A stretch of DNA of 64,000 bases from Symmetrospora coprosmae (lineage: Eukaryota > Basidiomycota > Cystobasidiomycetes > Symmetrosporaceae), in assembly GCA_008802785.1 (NCBI GenBank), contig VUYT01000012.1, positions 124,001 through 188,000 on the forward strand, given 5' to 3'. The notes under the pieces were generated by a model that saw only the letters and a list, made by a program, of their open reading frames with translations, did no database searches and was not told the DNA's origin. A program made the position numbers and the translations under genes. Numbering within the stretch: position 1 is the first letter of the stretch; every line of letters begins with the position of its first letter. Positions 56,453-64,000 of the stretch are shown piece by piece.

Positions 56453-57708
56453 ATGCGAAACCATCGCCAACACCTCCTCGAGATGAAGATGGGCAGTCCG
56501 ACCTGGCGGGAGTTGGCCAGTACTATCGTGCACGTCAGTCTGAATCTCGCTCCTGAGCACGTCCGGATAGACCGTCCCTTCTGGAATCAGCTCATCGCCG
56601 CAGTCCCGACTTTCGCTAGCAAGGTGCAACACCTCGCATTCGTTTCGCCCGATCCGGTCCTCAATCCCAATATATACCGCGCTATGGTCGAGCTGGTACC
56701 TTCCTTCGTACCTCGCTTCGTCAATCTGCGGATAGTCCACCTGAAGCTTGCGCATTGGGCGACTCAGGAGATAGACGGCCTGCTCCAGCGCCTGGTTTGG
56801 TCGCAGCATCCCAACTTGCGAGTGATCATACTGGATTTTAGCCCAGCATGGGACGAGGGAGTGGTGGAGGAGGACTCGAGCCGACTGCAGTAGCTCCACT
56901 CTATCAAGGTGTCTTTACAGAGCTCTGGTGGACAGGGCCACGCAGCTTCCCTTGGCGGCACTACCCGAAATCGAACAACATGTGCAGCTTGCAGGAGCTG
57001 CATCTATTCCGTGCAGTTTTCCCGGCCAACGCCAGCCTTTCACACTTCCGCCACCTCACTCGACTGTCTATCGTGCATTGCGGTGGATGCAAGTTCAGCA
57101 CCCTCTGTCGTGTCCTTCGGCACTGCAAGGGTACCCTCACGAATGTTTGCTACATTAGCAAAGGCAACGCTAGGCCTGCGGCACCTCCCAAGCCCTGATC
57201 GACACTCGAGATGCCCAAGCTTACACATCTCAGCCTAGAAATGTACTGCGATTCCGATCAGGCCGTCCCGATCGAGTATCTCGTCCGTGCCCACCATCAC
57301 CTCCTTACTCCTGCTTTGCAGTAACTAGGCATCGGACAGGTCATGCTGTCGCCGGACTCGGATGAGGAGCAACTCAGCGCCCTCTTTCATAGCCAATTCA
57401 GCGGACCCAACCAGCTGAAGTCTATCAGCTGCAACTACTACGAGCCAGAAGAGGGGATCAATGGCGATGAAGGCGACGGGTGGTCAGACGTCCACTTCGT
57501 CGCTCGGTACCGACAAGTCTTTGACGAGGCAATCCTGAAATGGAAAGTGGACGTGCCTCTCGAGTTTATGATGAGGTGCGATTACTTAGACAGATTCAGA
57601 GGCAGGGAAGTTGAGGGATTCTATCCGGAAGAAGTAGAGCTGTCGTTCTATGACACTACATCGGGCGAGGATGACAGTCTGGACGACTGGAGCGACATGA
57701 GCGATTGA
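56453..57708 (+). pseudogene. Decayed F-box/LRR-like paralogue
   Basis: Degenerate tandem copy of the intact gene at 58.5-59.9 kb. The segments align along most of its length: NHRQHLLEMKMGSPTWREL here and NHRQHLLELKMGSRLWREL there, then a frame that stops at about 56893, a frame change near there, and matching segments (CYISKGNARPA; MPKLTHLSLEMYCDSD; NYYEPEEGINGDEG; FMMRCDYLDRFRGREVEG). Two in-frame stop codons interrupt the second part, a TGA at 57196-57198 and a TAA at 57322-57324, both inside stretches that continue to align with the intact copy. The N-terminal F-box half-helix before NHRQ is missing. The C-terminal quarter is still well preserved (EGFYPEEVEL). Loss of function is likely rather than splicing, because alignment runs straight through the stops. 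Confidence 0.85.
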
Positions 57709-58471
57709 TGTGAGGGCACACGCGTCCGTGGAAAGCGGCTCTCCGGACCATCGCTAAATTGTCTTTGCTGCGAAACAGCCGGGCTCTGGTGAGTATTGGA
57801 CAAGACGAGACGAGTGATGGAGGTCATCCCGGTGTGAGTGAGATCGGAGATCGTCAACGCAGCATCGATCAATCACTGTTGAAAACCGCGGAGCGTGGTG
57901 CCCTTAGCGCATACGGCTGACAGTTCTCGCAACGCCTGCGCCATCCAGCTCCCTACATCTTCCTCGCCATGCCTCAAGCGCTACCATGTCCCGGGAGGAA
58001 GCGGGCTTTACATAATGCTTCGGGATAGGTCTACGCAAAGCGTACGCAGCAGCAAGATCAGGAGGTCGACACGGCCACCGGAGAAGAAGGATATATCGCA
58101 ACGCGCAGCAGGAAGTGGATGCCGGGGGTCGTCAGCCCAGAGAGGCGTCCCAGCGATTGAGTCGTTGTTTTGTTTTACAGGCAGACTTGTAATTTTTTTG
58201 GGGGTTTGGCAAGCGCGGCCCTCCGATTCAATACTGCACTGAAGCCGCGTGAGGCTTGTGTCTAAGCTGCGCGGAAGAGAAGTTTGGAATTGATACGCGT
58301 ACAGTCAGCCGAGCCCGTCGTCAGGAGATTGACGCTCGCACACGCGTTGTCCGTCTGGCTTGACTCCCTGACGACTACCGACCTGCAGCTGGCAGCGAGC
58401 AGAGGGGCAGTCGTTTCTGATTTGCAGACAGTGCAACGAAGGAGAAGCGGTCAGAGACGGGCGCGTCGCTG
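57709..58471. other. Gap between the tandem F-box-like paralogues
   Basis: About 760 bases. It lacks any supported gene. A T-run (TTTTTTTG) occurs near 58193. It should hold the promoter of the intact copy, and may include remnants of the duplication, which would need a self-alignment to show. Confidence 0.35.
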
Positions 58472-59941
58472 TTGCATGCGGCATTTGAGGTGCGTGAGGC
58501 TGCCGGTCCATCGCATCTCCGGGGCAAGCACGGTCGACGCGTCGAGGGGGTGAAGCTGATGATCCTCTGCCTTTACGAAGGACACTGCCAGCCCACGATG
58601 CGTCACGTATGGCCTGCACAGCTGCCTGACGACCTCGTCTCAACCTACAACCTCTGCTGGCGTCTCGATGGCATCGCGGTCGAGCTGCAGACCATGATTA
58701 TAGAGCAGCTCTACGAAAACCACCGACAGCACCTCCTCGAGTTGAAGATGGGCAGCCGACTCTGGCGCGAGCTCGCCAGTCCCGTCCTGCATTCCAGTCT
58801 CCACCTGCCGCCCACACAACGAGAGATCGACGACCTTTCGAGCTGGGAGAACCTCCTCGCGGTGTTGCCCGATCTCGCCCATCACGTCCGCTACCTCAAA
58901 GTGGACGCGGATGCGCTGGTGGCCAACACGACTCAAATCAAATGGGATAGGCTTCTCGGCATGATTCTGGGCATCTTCGGCACCAAGGGCAAGCTAGAGA
59001 GCCTGCACCTCAAATTTGCGTTCTGGTCGACCTCCGGCATCAATACCGTCCTGCTCAACTTTCGGACACCGGCACGAGCACCTCTTACCCTCATACTCGA
59101 TTTTGGCATGTCCGGTACGGCGCCTACACTCACGCCTAGCTTTGGTACCATACATCATCCCATCGAGCTGCAGGAGCTGGGTCTGGAGAGCTTTTGGTGG
59201 AAGGGCCTCCGCATGCCCAAATCGGATAACCAGTGGCGGAAGGCAGTCCTTCGAGCTCGGGGCATACACCTCTTTGATACCCCTCTCGCCCGTAGCCTCG
59301 CTGCCTGCGACGTCGGTGATTTCGTTGGCAAGGGTTCGCCCGCTTGTCTCACGCACCTGTCCATCGTTGACTGCGAGGTCACATTCGAGGATGTGCTTGG
59401 CATTGTCGGCCAGTTCCGTCACACCCTGACGCACCTGTGCTTCATCGGAGATGACACGCCAAGTGAACAGTTGGAACACCGAGAGCAACGCCTAATTCTG
59501 CCGCGTCTCAACACACTCAGCCTGGAGATGTTCTGCTCCGTCGACAAGGATGACCCTATCACTCAACATCTGCTAGATGCCCACAGATCCATCAGCACTC
59601 CGGCACTTCAGCACTTGGGCGTTGGATCGTCGATGGTCCGCGAGGACTCTGGCGCACTGGTCACCGCCCTGTTCCTATCACGCTTCATCGACTCGCCTAA
59701 TATCGTTACCATCTACTGCAATCACTACGAGCCAGAAGAAGGAATTAACGGAGAGGAGGACGACGAGGAGTCGGAGGTCTTCTGGCTTACTGCTAACCGG
59801 GCGCTGCTGGATCAGGTACTGGCCGAATACGGGTACACGGCCTCGCTGCGATTCATGATGCGTTGCGAGTATCTTGATCTCTTCCGAGGCAAGGAGGTTG
59901 AGGGATTCTACCCGAAGGAGTATGAATTCGACTATGCCTGA
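58472..59941 (+). CDS. F-box/LRR-like protein, intact copy of the tandem pair
   Basis: Probable SCF-type substrate adaptor of a lineage-specific family; the target is unknown. A single open frame of 489 codons with no intron needed. An F-box-like helix is at DGIAVELQTMIIEQLYENHR, followed by RELASPVLHSSLHL. LRR-like leucine-rich strands follow: HVRYLKVDADAL, LESLHLKFAFW, LQELGLESFWW, LTHLSIVDCEV, LTHLCFIGDD, LNTLSLEMFC. The C-terminus has the conserved motif YEPEEGING, then FMMRCEYLDLFRGKEVEG and FYPKE, shared with the decayed copy. The stop is at 59941. Met codons at 58472, 58559 and 58598 are all possible starts; there is no strong reason for one, so the longest is given. The F-box reading is by pattern, not by a database. 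Confidence 0.72.
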   Translation: MHAAFEVREAAGPSHLRGKHGRRVEGVKLMILCLYEGHCQPTMRHVWPAQLPDDLVSTYNLCWRLDGIAVELQTMIIEQLYENHRQHLLELKMGSRLWRELASPVLHSSLHLPPTQREIDDLSSWENLLAVLPDLAHHVRYLKVDADALVANTTQIKWDRLLGMILGIFGTKGKLESLHLKFAFWSTSGINTVLLNFRTPARAPLTLILDFGMSGTAPTLTPSFGTIHHPIELQELGLESFWWKGLRMPKSDNQWRKAVLRARGIHLFDTPLARSLAACDVGDFVGKGSPACLTHLSIVDCEVTFEDVLGIVGQFRHTLTHLCFIGDDTPSEQLEHREQRLILPRLNTLSLEMFCSVDKDDPITQHLLDAHRSISTPALQHLGVGSSMVREDSGALVTALFLSRFIDSPNIVTIYCNHYEPEEGINGEEDDEESEVFWLTANRALLDQVLAEYGYTASLRFMMRCEYLDLFRGKEVEGFYPKEYEFDYA

Positions 59942-60222
59942 GAGGGGTATCAGCAGGAAGTGCCAGAGGGATGCGCCGGAAGGTATCGCAACAGCAGCTT
60001 AGGGAGGGCATCAAAGAATGAAGGATGATCCTCCGCGTGCCACAACGGGACACCAGATGATCAGGCGTATCAGCGGTCGAGAGCTTCCGACGAATCCAGT
60101 GTTGTATTGGCCTGCTGTGGCATGCATGCATAGATGGATGAGGGCCATGCCATTCACGAAAGAGTCGCCATGCATTGCGACAAGCGATCTACGATATGGC
60201 ACTGAGATCTGCAGTACAGCCC
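59942..60222. other. Convergent gap F-box-like gene / QNS1
   Basis: About 280 bases between two converging genes. No gene or RNA is supported. Confidence 0.35.
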
Positions 60223-63200
60223 TCAGTCCACCTTTCGCTTGTTCGGCTCGCTTCTATCCGGCATCTGCGCTGCTCTCGCATCTATCTTCTTGTACTGCCA
60301 CCCGAGCCAGGGGTAGAGGAACGGTCTCAAGTCGAACCGATTATCGTCCGGACTGTACGACTCGGCGTGGTAGCTCGGTGTGAGCGTCGTCATCTTGTGT
60401 CTGTTCCGCGTGTGATGCGTAAAGAAGAACTTGACCTTCTCTGCAATCTGCAAGGGCGACAGGGTCGTCCCCCACTCGCCCACGAGCTTGGTGAACATGC
60501 TGTATGGCCCGCACTTGTCCACCTTGCGCAGCCGTCCAAAGATCGACAGCTCGTCATACGTCATGCCCATGTCGGCTTCGTCCGACTGCACGTAGTCGGC
60601 GGTGATGGGCTCGAGCTCGGCTGTGGGCACGGCCTCGAGGAAGCTGGGCGGGTGACGGTGCGATATCAGCAGGTCGCGCTTCTGACTATGTTTACGGGCG
60701 ATTAGACCTACTCGTTGAGGATGGGCAGCTCGAGCGCCGTTTCAGCCCATGCAATAAACTTCTTCAGGTCCGTCTTGCTGATTCCGCCGATAGGATTGAT
60801 GTCCGCTGAGCCTGCAATGAAGCACAGGGTCAGCCGCGCGCTGATGTGTGAGGGGCGAGCTCGACTCACTGCAATCGTACTTGGTCAAGTAGCCTCGAAG
60901 ACTGGGGGACGCAGATCGGCCAATTGAGCACTGGCAGAAAACTGCGGCAAGATCGAAGGGCAAGCACGTACCTCTCGTCGACATTGGCACTGCCGAGAAC
61001 GAGCAGAGCTCCCGTTTTGCCCCTGACCCACGGCAGCAGCTGCGCAAAGAAGTACGCCAACAGCATGCGCAAGCGCGCCTGGATGTTCTGCAATGCCAGA
61101 TTTTCCGGGACCGTGCCGCCGTGTACTTTGAAGCGGGGCTTCTTCGTCGTCACAAAGGCGAAAAGGTCGCGGATGGCGGTGACGACAGTGTCCATATTGA
61201 GACTGTCAGTGAGACATGGGTCAGCGATGAACGCCCTCGGCGGTTGTGTAAGGCTACCCACTCGGTGTGGTATCTGTGCGCGTTGGGGAGAGACTGGTGT
61301 CAGCGGGGCAGGGGAAAGGCGGTAGGGTTCGGCGAGCGAAAGCCACACACGCTCCGATGGCCACAGCAAGGTCCTTTGCCCGCTTCCGTGTCTCGACTGA
61401 CGAGTTCTCCGTGCCCATGTAGCAGGTGTGGAAGATGCGACTGCAGAATTCGCGGGGATCTTCAGGGACATAGGTCGAGTCATCTGGCTCGCCAGTCATC
61501 CTGCGTGCATCTGCAATGACCTGCTCGTCTACCGCAATCGAAGACAGGGGGCCGCATCAGCCCATCCGCTCGCCCCGGAAGATGTTGTGGAGTGCGCAGA
61601 CCCACTCCCTTGCTTGGCAGCAATGCTGACCTGCACGCACATCGAGTACGTGATGACCGCCGTGGCACAGCTGTCGATGCCTCCACTGAGCGGGACAAAG
61701 TATCCCTGCGCCCGGCATCTCCGCAAGTAGTCCCACATCCAGCATGCCGGACCGAGGCTGGCACAATGCCTCGCGTCAGCCTGTGCATCGCATCTGCATG
61801 TGGGTGGTCCAACCTACGCAATCTCCTCCTCCGGCAGGTGATACCGCGGCTCCTGCCTCTGCGTCACTTCGAGCTCGACGAGGTCGTCCCCCTTGCCCGT
61901 GCTGAGGGCCGTCTCGACGCGGACGCGTGGATAGCTCTCGGCCATGGCGGCCTGGAAGCTCCTGCTGCTGCGTGCACGGTGCGCGCGCACGTCCTCGATG
62001 TCAATGGTCGCAGTGACCACCTCTACGTCGTTCAGCGAGAACTGCGAGCCCTGCGCCACTACCCGCCCGTTCACGACAATCATCGCGCAGCCGTCGTAGT
62101 ACAGCCGGTCGCCGTCGCATCCCTGCTGGTTTGCGTACAGGTAGATACCGCCGGACTGTCGAGGCGGAGGGAGTTTGCATAAGCTGGCAGCCTGCAACGA
62201 CTGAGTGTACTGGGATCTGCTGCACCTTTTGTGTCGCCTCCTTCATTAGCTCGATGCGCTGGTATAGTTTCCGCAGCTCGTGGTGCGACCCGCTCGAATT
62301 AGTGAAGATCTCGACGCCGTCAAGACCCATGCGGATGTGGGGGCTGTATTGGGCACAAATATTCAGCCAGTGCTTACTCAGAGAATAGCCGTTGCCTGCG
62401 CACCTATTCGGCGTGAACAGCTCCTCGCACAGCTCGATCCCGATGCAGGTGTCATATGTCGAGATGACGGCGTCGCCGAAAGTCACGGTTGTCTGGGGAC
62501 GATCACAGGTCAGACCAGATCCCACGTAGCAGGAACGCCCGTCAACCAACCTGCCCCGTCAGTTCCTTGATCATCCGCGGCAGGAAGTGCTCCTCGGTCT
62601 CGCGGTACTTTGTCCACGGCGTGAAGAATCGTAGCTCTCTGTAGTTGCCGTCATTTGCCATCCACATCTTTGGGCGGATGAGGAGGATCTGTCCGTTGAA
62701 GATGACGAGGCGGCAGTTGTATATGACATTCTTGTGGATGACGGGCCTGTTTCGCAGAATCGAAGGCAAAGTGTCGGCATGCGCACACGGCTCTGCACTG
62801 GTCACACAGTCAGGGAACGAAGCTACGGACATGCCAATGTCACAGATGATGCCTTGAGCTTCTTCAGACTGCAGGATCTTGGCGAGCACCTCCCACGAGT
62901 GCAGGACGGTGTCGCCTGGGAGAGACGGGCGAGCGATAGCCTCAGCTTGCAACGTCGCGGGAGGGACGCAGGTGAACGCGCACCTTCGAGGAAGTGGTCC
63001 ATGCATCCATAGCCGCTGTCATGGTGCCCACAAATGTACCATCAGTCCATGGTGCTGAGAAGAGAAGAGCTCGAGCAGTCACGGGCGAGTCTCACGTAAT
63101 CTCTAGCTCGGGGCCGACGCGCAGCTTGGCGCCCTTCTCCTTTGCGACCTTGATGGACTCGAGGATGCGCGCAAGGTTGCCTTCGAAGTCGAGGGCCCAT

Positions 63201-63509
63201 TGATTCAGGCTGTCTCGGTTGAAGGGCAACGTGGTCGGTCGATCCCATTCGCATCATCAGGTTGGAAGCCGCACGGACAGGGAAGAGGTAATGGGAGCCG
63301 GGCCGTGAGGGGGAGGAAATAGAAGTAGAAGTCAGCGTGTCTTTCCCGGGCGTGCCTGCCGTTGTTGCTGCTGTGTGTCGCCAGAATGCCGAACGGGATG
63401 GCTACTTCCGTGCGGAGATCCCGGCCGGAAACTGACTGCGCAATTCAGCAGATCTTACTGCATCAGAGGCGACGCACCTGCATGTTGCGACTGTAATGAG
63501 GTGTCCCAT
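60223..63509 (-). CDS. QNS1: Glutamine-dependent NAD+ synthetase
   Basis: Last step of NAD synthesis: an N-terminal nitrilase-type domain frees ammonia from glutamine and a C-terminal domain amidates deamido-NAD using ATP. A short first exon from 63509 reads [10 protein letters not shown] and joins to [13 protein letters not shown]. The amidase triad is visible: Glu in RVGPELEI, Lys in [15 protein letters not shown], Cys in [14 protein letters not shown]. The middle has [28 protein letters not shown] and [16 protein letters not shown], then [14 protein letters not shown]. The synthetase domain has the ATP loop [82 protein letters not shown] and [16 protein letters not shown]. The C-terminus has [17 protein letters not shown] and ends NKRKVD at 60223. 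About ten exons. All key motifs are present, so the enzyme should be functional. Confidence 0.95.
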
Positions 63510-63691
63510 GGCTGCTTCTGCCTCACCCAGGGCTGATGGTGTGTGGCTCAGGACAAGCGGCGGCGCCACCGACGCGTGCAGAGGAGGACGAGGAGGACCA
63601 CAGCAACGCTCTCCTTGGTCTATTCCTGCTCGACTGACTGGACAGAGCATGTCGGCGGCGTCTCAATGAACCACTGCAGAGTGCTGCGAGT

Positions 63692-64000
63692 TCATCCACA
63701 GGCACTGCATAGTACAGCACCGAGCAGGTCGTTCATCCGTGCTGCGAGCTGCATATCCCGCAGCACCTTCAAGTTCCAAGAGCTCCAGCAGCAGCAGCAC
63801 CCGTCTCGCCCGCGCAGACCAGGCCCCTTGTGCTTGCTCTTCCCACAATCAACGCCTTCGAGCTTGGAGCGCACCCTGCGACGCTGTTTCTCAACGACAC
63901 TCTCAATAGCAACACCTTTGCCTTCTTCGCCGTCCAATCCAATGGCTGCAGCCTCCTCCTCGTCGTCGTCGTCGTCCATAGCCGCTCCAGGGGCAGACAC
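63692..64000 (-). CDS. Partial unknown protein at window edge, acidic
   Basis: An open minus-strand frame runs off the right end and stops at 63692. It has an acidic block (MDDDDDEEEAAAIG), a basic stretch (EKQRRRVRSKLEGV), a Cys run (GCCCCW) and a helical end (LKVLRDMQLAARMNDLL). No family is recognised. It could begin at the Met at 63979 or continue past the window, or be a leader of QNS1's neighbour with an intron not seen here. Coding status is uncertain. Confidence 0.35.
   Translation of the reverse strand: MSAPGAAMDDDDDEEEAAAIGLDGEEGKGVAIESVVEKQRRRVRSKLEGVDCGKSKHKGPGLRGRDGCCCCWSSWNLKVLRDMQLAARMNDLLGAVLCSACG

Noticed and set aside
57322-57324. TAA in the F-box-like pseudogene as part of an intron (preceded by TTTGCAG)
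   Set aside because: The acceptor-like TTTGCAG could suggest splicing, but protein alignment with the intact copy runs through both sides of the stop without a gap.

Overview
The window is a dense, intron-rich fungal segment with about 27 genes on both strands. Short GT-AG introns (donors mostly GTGAGT, GTGCGT or GTAAGT), short intergenic gaps, high GC, an AA14-like LPMO, a fused tryptophan synthase, a CPL1/PriA-type secreted protein and a tetraspanin together suggest a basidiomycete. Ustilaginomycotina (smut or Exobasidiomycetes relatives) is my best guess, but no rRNA or marker gene here proves it. I saw no virus-like element, CRISPR array or rRNA, and no tRNA that I could support.

Layout. 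0-3.2 kb: 3' part of a mitochondrial DEAD-box helicase and an FRM2/HBN1-type nitroreductase (both minus). 3.6-9.2 kb: three secreted Cys-containing proteins (one with a CPL1-like domain) followed by a tetraspanin. 9.3-19.1 kb: a zinc-less alcohol-dehydrogenase-like reductase, a short OSBP-related protein (Kes1/Osh4 type), the ER ubiquitin-conjugating enzyme Ubc6 and long-form tRNase Z. 19.4-29 kb: an F-box protein, aminopeptidase P and a BRE4/ArAE-type membrane protein. 29.6-31.5 kb: the AA14-like LPMO. 32.1-34.8 kb: bifunctional TRP5.

35.3-42.4 kb: an ankyrin protein, an SppA-type S49 peptidase and an omega-like GST. 42.4-50.8 kb: THO complex subunit Hpr1/THOC1, the tRNA m5C methyltransferase Trm4 and an HP1/Swi6-type chromodomain protein. 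51.9-56.1 kb: serine hydroxymethyltransferase and an SLC35F-type transporter. 56.4-59.9 kb: a tandem pair of F-box-like paralogues, the first a clear pseudogene. 60.2-63.5 kb: glutamine-dependent NAD synthetase QNS1, then the edge of an unknown gene.

Most genes are unrelated housekeeping genes, not a pathway cluster. The parts most like an accessory locus are the run of secreted and surface genes at 3.6-9.2 kb and the decaying tandem pair at 56-60 kb. Exon limits were read by eye from frame continuity, GT/AG sites and family alignment recalled from memory. Starts, stops and motifs are firmer than internal splice sites.
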